Below, piece by piece: positions 44,843 to 52,172 of a DNA stretch of 64,000 nucleotides. The translations under genes and the position numbers were made by a program. Each line of letters starts with the position of its first letter. Position 1 is the first letter of the stretch. The notes below the pieces were generated by a model that searched no databases, was not told the origin of the DNA, and was given only the letters and a program-made list of their open reading frames with translations. The stretch is from Longimicrobiales bacterium (GTDB lineage: Bacteria; Gemmatimonadota; Gemmatimonadetes; Longimicrobiales; Gaopeijiaceae). The stretch is from the NCBI GenBank assembly GCA_951828585.1, contig OX639991.1, forward strand, positions 3,826,001-3,890,000, in the 5' to 3' direction.

Positions 44843-44855
44843 GGGGGGGGGGGGG
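44843..44855. repeat. Homopolymer of 13 G before propeller lipoprotein 4
   Basis: An uninterrupted run of 13 G (C on the coding strand of the lipoprotein gene), beginning 24 bases upstream of its start codon. Such tracts in the leader or promoter of surface-protein genes are known to change length by slipped-strand pairing. Confidence 0.8.
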
Positions 44856-44892
44856 TGGTTGCCTCTGGATGAGTGTACGTGCCGGAACCCTC

Positions 44893-45072
44893 TCAGGGTT
44901 TCCCGGACCGCTGCTTGCGGCGAAGAGGGCGCCGCATGGGTAATCCGCGCTCCGCGAAGCGGTCCCACAGGTGGAAAAAGAGGCGCAGCAAGGACATTCC
45001 CGCTACGAGGACGCCGAGGCCGAGGGCCAGTACGGTGACCATCATGGTCACGGATCTCAGCATGTAGTCCAT
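44893..45072 (-). CDS. Small single-pass membrane protein (hypothetical)
   Basis: About 59 codons from ATG 45072 (a second ATG at 45063). One TM helix, VTMMVTVLALGLGVLVAGMSL, is followed by LLRLFFHLWDRF and a strongly basic tail (RRPLRRKQRSGK), so the C-terminus should be cytosolic. No family is recognised and the ribosome site is weak. It is supported only by its hydrophobic-then-basic pattern and by filling an otherwise empty 474-base gap (44820-45293). Confidence 0.45.
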   Translation of the reverse strand: MDYMLRSVTMMVTVLALGLGVLVAGMSLLRLFFHLWDRFAERGLPMRRPLRRKQRSGKP

Positions 45073-45293
45073 ATGGAGATTGGACGATTGCCGGGGGGGC
45101 CGGGTTGGCTTGGGGCCGAAGCCCCACGAGATAGTCCAGACGATTCTCGCCCCGTCTGGGCGGTTGGCTTGAGCCAACCCGAGAGAGATTGCCTGGCGTC
45201 CCAAAGATGGTGTACAGTTTGTAGGAGGAAACGACACGGTGCGAAGTCGGGTAGTGAGTTGGGAGGGAGCCCAAGCAGACGGAGGAAGGACCC

Positions 45294-45821
45294 ATGGACG
45301 ACGAACTGCGGACGGATGTCTGGAACGACATGATCCACACCGACGGCTTGGTGCGGTACTACGGGGAACTGGCGGGCAAGCTGGCTTGGCGCGAAAAGGC
45401 GATGACCGTCGCAACATCGCTATTCGCCACGGTTGGCCTGGTCATCTCGCTCATTGGCATAGGAGCGTCATGGACCTCAGTGGCGATCGGGATAGCTGTG
45501 GCGACTAGCGTCTTGCCGTTGGTCTATCGTGTCAGTGGTGTTGTGACCTCCGCGACGTACTGCGAAAAACGCCTTGGGGATCTCATGGTCGAATGGCGGC
45601 AACTGTGGCAGCAGGTCGACCACCTGCCGCCCGATGAGGTTCGGGAACAATGGAAGAGGCTATCCACGAGAATGAACGAGATTACCTCTCTGATGTCTTC
45701 TGGGAGGATGAACGAGAAACTGCGAGATTCAACGGAGAAGCAAGCGGATGAGTACTGGGAGGCCCAGAAGCAGAATCAAATCGCGAGGCAGAACGATCCC
45801 CGATACGCCCTCCCGGCCTGA
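45294..45821 (+). CDS. Two-TM membrane protein with helical C-terminus (SLATT-like layout)
   Basis: 175 aa; ATG 45294 follows a good ggagga site. A cytosolic N-terminus (WNDMIHTDGLVRYYGELAGK) is followed by two adjacent TM helices at about 39-58 and 60-80 (VATSLFATVGLVISLIGIG; VAIGIAVATSVLPLVYRVSG). A long charged helical tail comes after them (EWRQLWQQVDHLPPDEVREQ...). Two N-terminal TMs plus a helical tail is the layout of SLATT effector proteins linked to nucleotide-signal defence systems, but no nucleotidyltransferase or SLOG partner is near and I cannot prove the family. It uses fewer GC-ending codons than its neighbours, a sign of transfer. A candidate TTGCCT-N18-TACAGT promoter lies at about 45190-45220. 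Confidence 0.72.
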   Translation: MDDELRTDVWNDMIHTDGLVRYYGELAGKLAWREKAMTVATSLFATVGLVISLIGIGASWTSVAIGIAVATSVLPLVYRVSGVVTSATYCEKRLGDLMVEWRQLWQQVDHLPPDEVREQWKRLSTRMNEITSLMSSGRMNEKLRDSTEKQADEYWEAQKQNQIARQNDPRYALPA

Positions 45822-46183
45822 ACCAGGAGTGCCGGAACGACGCGGTGGCGGATGGCCTCCGCGGAAAAACCCTCCGCCTTCACCTCCGCCACCACCACGC
45901 CCCCCATCACCCCCATCCAAGGAATAGCCAGCGCGGGAACCGCCCGTTGCTGATTGAGTCCAAGGTCTCTGTTGAGGGACATGACGGGGGATGTCATGGC
46001 AGAACGTTTCCGTAACTGATTGACAATCAATCAGCTATAGCGATTACTCAACGGAGGGGGTGGGATGGGCCTCCGGGCGGCTGGCGCCGCTCCTCAGCCG
46101 TCTCCGGCATTCACGCCTGCCGACGCGCCCGCCTCCGGCTCGACGCCGTCCGAATCCCCTCCCCTCCGATCGCTGACGCTCAA
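45822..46183. other. Gene-poor stretch beside tRNA-Ser with several short inverted repeats
   Basis: 362 bases with no convincing gene. It contains CATGAC...GTCATG (45980-45998), the AT-rich palindrome TGATTGACAATCAATCA (46018-46034) and a 20-base copy of the tRNA 3' end (46047-46066). An inverted near-copy of the tRNA 3' end lies at 46148-46168. The mix of AT-rich palindromes and tRNA fragments suggests a scar of integration. Confidence 0.55.
46047..46066. repeat. 20-bp direct repeat of the tRNA-Ser 3' end (possible att site)
   Basis: CTCAACGGAGGGGGTGGGAT occurs here and at 46179-46198, 132 bases apart. The second copy spans the last 15 bases of tRNA-Ser and 5 bases beyond. A duplicated tRNA 3' end is what tyrosine-recombinase integration leaves behind. 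No integrase is in the window. Confidence 0.55.
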
Positions 46184-46267
<84 letters not shown>

Positions 46268-46392
46268 AGTTCCCGGTAAGATCGCCCTGCCGCCAATCCC
46301 CTTCAAGGCGGATCGTCCATCACCTCACGCTCTGTCGAGGTGATCGCTCCACGGTCCCCAAGGCGAAAAAAAGTAAACTGCAGGTCACATTT

Positions 46393-46410
46393 TGTAATGT
46401 AAACATTACA
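46393..46410. promoter_or_regulatory. Perfect palindrome TGTAATGT-AA-ACATTACA
   Basis: 8-base arms around AA in an AT-rich patch between purH and tRNA-Ser, about 126 bases upstream of the tRNA. It is preceded by GTAAACTGCAG, similar to the motif in the ankyrin promoters. It looks like an operator for a dimeric regulator; the regulator and target are unknown. Confidence 0.5.
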
Positions 46411-46479
46411 TTTCAATCTGCTGACCATCCCGATTCGACATGGATGCGTCGCCGCCCGTATGCAGCCGTTCCACCCCCC

Positions 46480-48186
46480 TCAATGCCGAAACAACCTCCG
46501 CCCCGTAAACACCATCGCCACCCCATGCTCATCGGCCGCTCCAATAACCTCTTCATCGCGAATCGACCCCCCCGGCTGGACGATCACCCGCGCACCCGCC
46601 TCCGCCGCCGCGTCCACCCCGTCCCGGAACGGGAAGAACGCATCCGAAGCCAGCGTGCACCCCTCCAGTTCATCCCCCAACCCCGCCTCCCCCGCCTTCC
46701 GCACCGCCAGCTTCGACGAATCCACGCGGCTCATCTGCCCCGCTCCTATCCCGACCGTGGCCCGGTCCTTCGCCAGCAGAATGGCGTTCGACTTTACCCC
46801 CGCCACGGCCGCCCAGGCGAACGACAAGTCCCCCCACTCCGCCTCGGTAGGCCGGCGCGCCGTCACCACCCTCCACGCCGAGTCGTCCACCGCAAAAAAC
46901 GGCGGATCCGGCAGCGACTGGAACAGCACCCCCCCATACACCGACCGAAACCACCGGGCCGCGGCGTGCCCTCCCGCCCGCGCCAGGAACCTCGCTCCGT
47001 TCCGCAGCACTTCGTCCGCCGACACCCACCATTCCGCCTGGGCCGGTTCGGCCGGATGACCGTCGGCAGCACTCGCCGTCCCCGCCCCCGGCAACGCCAG
47101 CAACCGCAACCCCTTCTTCGCCGTCAGCACTTCCAGCGCGCCCTCCGAAAACCCGGGCGCCACAACACACTCCACAAACATCGACGCGATCCCGCCTGCC
47201 GTCTCCCGGTCCACCACCCGATTCGCCGCGATCACCCCCCCGAACGCCGACACCGGGTCCGTCACACGCGCGCGCTCGAAAGCCGCCGCCAGCGAATCCC
47301 GCACCGCCAGCCCACAAGGCGTCGTGTGCTTGACAATGCAGATCGCCGGATCGGGCGCAAACGCGAACGGCGCCAGGCTCAACAGCGCCCCGTCCACATC
47401 AAGAATATTATTGTACGACAATGCCTTACCATGTAATTGTTCAAGTGCCGCAACACCCTCGCCACACCCCTCCTCGACGTAGAACCCCGCGCTCTGCCCC
47501 GGATTCTCCCCGTAGCGCAGCCGCCCCCCACGCCTTCCGAGCCGCAACGTGACGGCCTCGCCCAACAGATCCCCTTCCCCGTCCCCGTCCAGGTATTCCG
47601 CGACGGCCGCGTCGTACGCGGAGATCTCCCGAAACACCTTGGCCGCAAGCTTTTTTCGCAGGGGGATAGAGTCCGCCTTCTGCCCCGCCAGCCCCCCCTG
47701 CCCCTCCCCTGTCACAGTCTCCAACACCGCGCCGTAGTCACCGGGATCGACAACCACCCACACATCCACATGGTTCTTCGCAGCGGCGCGGATCATCGTC
47801 GGGCCACCGATGTCGACGTTCTCCATGGCCACGCCGAGGGTCACATCCGGCGAAGCCACCGTCTCCCGGAACGGGTACAGGTTGACCGCGACCAGGTCGA
47901 TCGGAGCGTAACCCTGCGCAGCCAGCGCAGCCATGTCGTCCGCGCGGTCCCGGCGCGCCAGCAGCCCGGCGTGCACGGCTGGGTGGAGCGTCTTCACGCG
48001 GCCGTCCATCATCTCGGGGTGGCCGGTCACCATGGACACATCCGTCACCGGGACGCCAGCTGCCCGGAGCGACCGCGCGGTCCCACCGGTGGACAGCACC
48101 TCCCATCCCCCGTCCACCAGCGCCCGGCCGAACTCCACGATCCCCGTCTTGTCCCACACGCTCAGAAGCGCTCTGCGGCTATTCAA
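46480..48186 (-). CDS. purH: Bifunctional AICAR transformylase/IMP cyclohydrolase
   Basis: Last two steps of de novo purine synthesis (AICAR to FAICAR to IMP). The N-terminal IMP cyclohydrolase (MGS-like) domain has RALLSVWDKTGIVEFGRALV, ELLSTGGTA-type sequence and DGRVKTLHPAVHAGLL. The transformylase domain has AICIVKHTTPCGLAV with its K-H pair and GIGAGQMSRVDS. I chose TTG 48186 (about 568 aa): ggagggg lies 5 bases upstream, and the TTG overlaps the purN stop by 8 bases. TTG 48198 would lie on that ribosome site. Coupled to purN. Confidence 0.95.
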   Translation of the reverse strand: MNSRRALLSVWDKTGIVEFGRALVDGGWEVLSTGGTARSLRAAGVPVTDVSMVTGHPEMMDGRVKTLHPAVHAGLLARRDRADDMAALAAQGYAPIDLVAVNLYPFRETVASPDVTLGVAMENVDIGGPTMIRAAAKNHVDVWVVVDPGDYGAVLETVTGEGQGGLAGQKADSIPLRKKLAAKVFREISAYDAAVAEYLDGDGEGDLLGEAVTLRLGRRGGRLRYGENPGQSAGFYVEEGCGEGVAALEQLHGKALSYNNILDVDGALLSLAPFAFAPDPAICIVKHTTPCGLAVRDSLAAAFERARVTDPVSAFGGVIAANRVVDRETAGGIASMFVECVVAPGFSEGALEVLTAKKGLRLLALPGAGTASAADGHPAEPAQAEWWVSADEVLRNGARFLARAGGHAAARWFRSVYGGVLFQSLPDPPFFAVDDSAWRVVTARRPTEAEWGDLSFAWAAVAGVKSNAILLAKDRATVGIGAGQMSRVDSSKLAVRKAGEAGLGDELEGCTLASDAFFPFRDGVDAAAEAGARVIVQPGGSIRDEEVIGAADEHGVAMVFTGRRLFRH

Positions 48187-48853
48187 CGGCCCCTCCAAAG
48201 GCTGACTCGATCGATTCCTTCAGGTCCTGGCCCGCCGGAATGCCCGTGCCGGGCCAGCGAAAAGTGGGCGCCGGTTCCTCCCGGCCCAGCGCGCGTGCAA
48301 GCGCGTCGGCGGCCGCGGGATAGAGCAGGTGCTCCACCTCCAGCACCCGCTCTGCGAGGCTGTGGGCCGTGTCGTCCGGCTCCACCGGCACCGGCCACTG
48401 CGCCAGGATCCGCCCCTCGTCGTAGCGCTCGTTCACGAAGTGGATCGTGGGACCCGACATCGTCGCGCCGGAGCGCAGGACGGCCTCGTGGACATGGTGG
48501 CCGTACATACCCTTCCCCCCGAAGGCGGGCAGCAGGGCCGGATGGATGTTGAGGATCGCGCCCCCGTAAGCGCGGCAGACTTCGGGCGGCAGGAGCTTGA
48601 GGAAACCGGCCAGCAGGACGCCCCGGACCCCATGACGATCGAGCAGCCCGACAACCTCGTCCCCGACGGACTGGCATCCGAAGTCCACCCGGTACACCGC
48701 CCTCCCCTTCACCCGCGCCCTTTCCTCGGCCGCGCACGGCCGGTCCACAATCAGCAACTCGATGCGGTAGGCCGCCCCGTGGTCCTCGTGGTCGAGAAGG
48801 GCCTGCATGTTGGTCCCCGACCCCGACGCGAGCACGGCGAACGGGACTTTCAC
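48179..48853 (-). CDS. purN: Phosphoribosylglycinamide formyltransferase
   Basis: 224 aa, 10-formyl-THF-dependent GAR transformylase, the step after PurD. It begins FAVLASGSGTNMQALLDH. The active-site set is N in LNIHPALLPAFGGKGMYG, H in the same loop, and the aspartate in NERYDEGRILAQ. PurN usually ends near residue 210; the extra C-terminus is Pro/Glu-rich. The stop lies inside the start of purH, so the two are translated together. It is 8 bases from the MBL hydrolase gene. Confidence 0.95.
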   Translation of the reverse strand: MKVPFAVLASGSGTNMQALLDHEDHGAAYRIELLIVDRPCAAEERARVKGRAVYRVDFGCQSVGDEVVGLLDRHGVRGVLLAGFLKLLPPEVCRAYGGAILNIHPALLPAFGGKGMYGHHVHEAVLRSGATMSGPTIHFVNERYDEGRILAQWPVPVEPDDTAHSLAERVLEVEHLLYPAAADALARALGREEPAPTFRWPGTGIPAGQDLKESIESAFGGAVE

Positions 48854-48860
48854 GGCTCGC

Positions 48861-49511
48861 TCACACCAACTCGCCGCCGTACACGGGGATCAGGAACGGG
48901 TTCGTGATGCGCTCGTGCCCGACCGTGGTCTCGGGTCCGTGGCCGGGGTAGAGCACCGTTTCGTCCGGCAGGGTGAGCACCTCGTTGCGGATCGACTCCA
49001 TCAGGACGCGGTAGTCGCCGAAGGGAAGGTCCGTCCTCCCGATCGATCCGGCGAAGACCACGTCGCCCGCGATCGCAACCGGGTCGGAGGTCGACAGGAA
49101 GATGACGTGGCCGGGCGCATGGCCGGGAGTGAAGATGACTTCGAACTCCGATCCGCCAAAGGTGAGGTTCTTGCCGGGAACCAGGTCGACTTCGGGGGGC
49201 GGCTGCTCTTCCCACGGCACTCCGAAGGCGACCGCCTGGGCGGCTGCGCTGTCGTAGAGGGGCTGGTCGAGCGGGTGCAGACAAATCGGGGCGCCGGTCT
49301 CGCGTTTGGCCCGCGCCACGCCCTCGATGTGGTCCAGGTGGGCGTGGGTGAGCAGGATCGCGGCGACTTCGAGCTTGCGGGCGCGGACCTCGGCCAGCGC
49401 ATCGGGCGTGGCGGCGCCGGGGTCGATCAGGAGCGCGGTGTGTCCATCGGCACAGACGACCAGGAAGGTGTTCTGGACGAACGGGCCGCCGGTGAAGGTC
49501 AGGATTTCCAT
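48861..49511 (-). CDS. Metallo-beta-lactamase-fold hydrolase (glyoxalase II-like)
   Basis: 216 aa from ATG 49511 (MEILTFTGGPFVQNTFLVVC). The metal site THAHLDH is at about 55-61, followed by FTPGHAPGHV, IAGDVVFAGSIGR with the bridging aspartate and YPGHGPETTVGHE. This matches YcbL/glyoxalase II-like hydrolases acting on thioesters such as S-lactoylglutathione or related thiols. It has no long C-terminal substrate domain, so the exact substrate is open. A 32-base gap separates it from the Fe-S protein gene upstream. Confidence 0.9.
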   Translation of the reverse strand: MEILTFTGGPFVQNTFLVVCADGHTALLIDPGAATPDALAEVRARKLEVAAILLTHAHLDHIEGVARAKRETGAPICLHPLDQPLYDSAAAQAVAFGVPWEEQPPPEVDLVPGKNLTFGGSEFEVIFTPGHAPGHVIFLSTSDPVAIAGDVVFAGSIGRTDLPFGDYRVLMESIRNEVLTLPDETVLYPGHGPETTVGHERITNPFLIPVYGGELV

Positions 49512-49543
49512 GTGCGTGCGGCGTAGGGTCTCACCCGGGACGG

Positions 49544-49873
49544 CTAGACCGTGAACGAACTGCCGCAGCCACAGCCACCCGAGGCCTGCGGATTCCTGAA
49601 GGAGAAGCCGGAGCCCATCAGCGACGTCTTGTAGTCGATCTCGATCCCTTCCAGGTACTGTGCGCTGAACGGGTCGACAAAGATCCGGATTCCGTAGCGT
49701 TCCAGGATCTCGTCGTCCCCGTCGGGGCCCTTGTCGATGTCCACGTCGTACTGGAATCCCGAGCATCCGCCGGGAAGCACCGCGACCCTGAGTCCGGCAT
49801 CGGGGGTCTCTCCGTGCTCCTGCAGGAATCCCTGCACCGTCTTGACCGCGTTGGGCGTAAGGGTCAGGTCCAT
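49544..49873 (-). CDS. erpA: IscA/ErpA-type iron-sulfur cluster assembly protein
   Basis: 109 aa from ATG 49873. HesB/IscA fold with the three cluster cysteines C37 (LPGGCSGFQYD), C101 and C103 (GGCGCGSSF). DPFSAQYLEGIEIDYKTSLMG is the usual middle. It carries or transfers Fe-S clusters; an obvious client here would be IspG. ErpA versus IscA cannot be separated by sequence alone. The upstream frame to 49987 has no family match. Confidence 0.92.
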   Translation of the reverse strand: MDLTLTPNAVKTVQGFLQEHGETPDAGLRVAVLPGGCSGFQYDVDIDKGPDGDDEILERYGIRIFVDPFSAQYLEGIEIDYKTSLMGSGFSFRNPQASGGCGCGSSFTV

Positions 49874-50031
49874 GTTTCTTCTATCTCGCACTTCTTCGTC
49901 GTCGGATTTGGTTGGGCCGGTCCGGGGCGCCGCGTGTGGCCTCCCGCCCGCCTCCAGAAAGCTATTCATGGCCCGAGAGGGGGTCAACGAACGGGATGGC
50001 GGAGGGGAGCGGACGGGATCGCAGGCGACGG

Positions 50032-50625
50032 TCAGCCTCCGTCCGAAGGGGGCACGCGGTCGGCGCCACCCTCCAGCCCCTCGATCAGCGTCGCGGCCGC
50101 GGCCAGGTCGTCCACGACTTGGAAGCTCTCGGCAACCAGACCCTCCTCACCGGCTCCGTGGCCGGTGCGGACCAGGATGCCCGTGCCGCCGAGGGTGCGG
50201 GCGGGCAGCACGTCGCTGTGCTTGTCGCCGACGTAATACGAGCCCGCCGTATCGAGCCCCAGGTCTGTGGCGGCCCGCCGGTACATGACCGGGCTCGGCT
50301 TGCGGCAGGTCGTATCCGGGTCGCCGCCGGGTTCGTCGGGGCAGAAGTACGTCCCGTCCATGACCACGCCGGCGCCGGCGAGCTGTCGTTCCACCTCGGC
50401 GGCCACGCGATGATACTCGGCCAAGGTGTAGAGCCCGCGCCCGATCCCCGACTGGTTGGTGACGATGACGAGCGCGAAGCCCATCTCGCGCAGGCGCAGC
50501 AGGGCGTCGGTCGCGCCGGGAATCAGGGTGACCCGGGCCGGATCGGCGATGTAGCGATGGTCCTCGATGATGGTGCCGTCCCGGTCGGCGAAGACGGCCC
50601 GGCGCGGGGACGGCGACGCCTTCAC
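50032..50625 (-). CDS. gmhB: HAD phosphatase, GmhB-like (heptose bisphosphate phosphatase type)
   Basis: 197 aa, GTG start overlapping the selA stop (GTGA). HAD motif I is FADRDGTI (D14, D16), motif II is VTNQSGIGRG and motif IV is YYVGDKHSDV. Between them the GmhB-type loop is FCPDEPGGDPDTTCRKPSP. Classical GmhB holds zinc with C-x-H and C-x-C; here only C95 and C107 remain, with D97 and T in the other places. It may work on heptose or sugar bisphosphates for LPS; the half-site makes substrate assignment less sure. Confidence 0.85.
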   Translation of the reverse strand: MKASPSPRRAVFADRDGTIIEDHRYIADPARVTLIPGATDALLRLREMGFALVIVTNQSGIGRGLYTLAEYHRVAAEVERQLAGAGVVMDGTYFCPDEPGGDPDTTCRKPSPVMYRRAATDLGLDTAGSYYVGDKHSDVLPARTLGGTGILVRTGHGAGEEGLVAESFQVVDDLAAAATLIEGLEGGADRVPPSDGG

Positions 50626-52166
50626 CCCGCCTCCCCACCCGCCCCCTCACGGGAGGCCGGCTCCAAAGCCACGGCCCCCTCCGGCAAGGCGTGCTCCGAA
50701 GCCACGGCCTCTTCCGGCAAGGCGCGCTCCGAAGCCACGGCCCCCTCCGGCAACCCGTGCTCCGACGCCACGACCACGTCCAGCGAGGCCAGCGCCGACA
50801 CCACAACCGCCTCCTCACCCGGCGCGATGGTGCGGAGGTCGAGAAGAATGCGGCCCTGTCGGCTGCGCGCGATGACCGGGGGATCGTGGGCGCGCAACGC
50901 CGCCATCCATCGCTCGGCCGCGTCCCCGGCGTGGATTTCCAGCACGACCGTGTCCAGTCGCGCGTCGGGAAAGGTCCCCCCGCCCACCACCGACCGCCCC
51001 CGCGACAACGCGGCGGCCAGCGGAGCCGCGCCGCGCTCCGCCCTCCGCGCAGCAACCTCCTCCAGCAACGCCCTCGCCCTCCCCTCCAGTCCCTCCACCT
51101 CAGCCCCGATCATGCGCAGCACCGGAATCCGCCCCATCGCGCGATCCGGATCCCGGTACAGAGCCAGCGTCGCCTCGAGCCCGGCCAGCGTGACCTTGTC
51201 GCAGCGGAGCGCCCGGCACAGCGGGTGCTCCTTCGCCCGCGCCACCCCGGCCCGCGTCCCGGCGAGGATCCCCGCCTGCGGCCCACCGAGCAGCTTGTCC
51301 CCCGAGAACGCCACCAGATCCACCCCGGCGGCCACGCTCGCGGCCGGCGTGGGCTCGTCCGGCAACCCCAGCTCGGCGGCGGCGACCAGCAGCCCCGACC
51401 CCAAATCGTGAATGACGGGCACGCCGGTCTCGGCCCCGAGCGCGACCAGCTCGTCCAGCCCGGTCTCCTCGGTGAACCCCGTCATCGAGAAGTTCGACCG
51501 GTGCACCTTCAGGATGGCCCCCACCTCACCACCCGAGACCGCCCGTGCGTAGTCGCCCCGGCGGGTGCGGTTGGTCGTCCCGACGGTGACCAGACGCGCC
51601 CCCGCAGCCTCCACGACCTCGGGAATCCGGAAGCCGCCGCCGATCTCGACGAGTTCGCCGTGCGACACCGCCACCCCCTTCCCCGACGCGAAGGCCGTCA
51701 GCGCCAGGGCCACCGCCCCCGCGCAGTTGTTGACCACCAGGGCGCTCTCGGCATCGGTCAGCTCGCACACCAGGTCCGCGCAGTGCACGTAGCGCGAACC
51801 ACGCTCGCCGGTGCCCAGGTCGAACTCGAGGTTGCCGTACGCCGCCGCCCGGGCCATCGCCCGGCGCGCTTCGGCGGCCAGGGGGGCGCGGCCCAGGTTG
51901 GTGTGCAGGATCACCCCGGTGGCGTTGACCGCAGGCACGAGCGAGGGGGTTTCGGCGGCCGCGATCTCGCGTTGCAGCAGTTCCTCATAGCCGTCTTCCG
52001 AAGTGGGGAGCGGGAGACGGCCCGCGCGGACCTCGTCCAGTACGGCACGGAGCCGGGCCGTGACCCACTCGCGGCCACGCGAATCGGCGAGTAGACGGCA
52101 CCAGGGGCGGGCGAGCAGGCGATCGACACCCGGGATCGCGCGGCGGTGATCACGGTGTGCGGGCAT
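50622..52166 (-). CDS. selA: L-seryl-tRNA(Sec) selenium transferase
   Basis: 514-aa PLP enzyme that converts Ser-tRNA(Sec) to Sec-tRNA(Sec), so the organism probably makes selenoproteins. Signatures: NATGVILHTNLGRAPL, NNCAGAVALALTAFA, GGGFRIPEV, VHRSNFSMTGF, HDLGSGLL and the PLP lysine in FSGDKLLGGPQAG. The last 50 residues are an 11-residue tandem repeat (VASEHALPEGA-like) absent from the family. selB and selC are not in the window. It starts 6 bases after the Ig-like lipoprotein stop and overlaps gmhB, so it sits in the valS-lipoprotein-selA-gmhB run. Confidence 0.95.
   Translation of the reverse strand: MPAHRDHRRAIPGVDRLLARPWCRLLADSRGREWVTARLRAVLDEVRAGRLPLPTSEDGYEELLQREIAAAETPSLVPAVNATGVILHTNLGRAPLAAEARRAMARAAAYGNLEFDLGTGERGSRYVHCADLVCELTDAESALVVNNCAGAVALALTAFASGKGVAVSHGELVEIGGGFRIPEVVEAAGARLVTVGTTNRTRRGDYARAVSGGEVGAILKVHRSNFSMTGFTEETGLDELVALGAETGVPVIHDLGSGLLVAAAELGLPDEPTPAASVAAGVDLVAFSGDKLLGGPQAGILAGTRAGVARAKEHPLCRALRCDKVTLAGLEATLALYRDPDRAMGRIPVLRMIGAEVEGLEGRARALLEEVAARRAERGAAPLAAALSRGRSVVGGGTFPDARLDTVVLEIHAGDAAERWMAALRAHDPPVIARSRQGRILLDLRTIAPGEEAVVVSALASLDVVVASEHGLPEGAVASERALPEEAVASEHALPEGAVALEPASREGAGGEAG
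50661..50778. repeat. 33-bp tandem repeat in the 3' end of selA
   Basis: Three full 33-base units (starting 50661, 50694, 50727; CTCCGAAGCCACGGCC...) plus a partial fourth, with few differences. They stay in frame and encode VASEHALPEGA-type units. Unit number could vary between strains. Confidence 0.9.
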
Positions 52167-52172
52167 GGGGCG

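Noticed and set aside
45776-46030. 84-codon minus-strand frame next to tRNA-Ser
   Set aside because: No ribosome site, overlaps the end of the SLATT-like gene, no family pattern; left as part of the gene-poor stretch.
50661-50778. 33-base repeats as a short CRISPR
   Set aside because: Units are contiguous, without spacers, and in frame in selA.
50622-52166. Search for selenoprotein genes (in-frame TGA with a SECIS) near selA
   Set aside because: No gene in the window looks like a known selenoprotein family broken by TGA.
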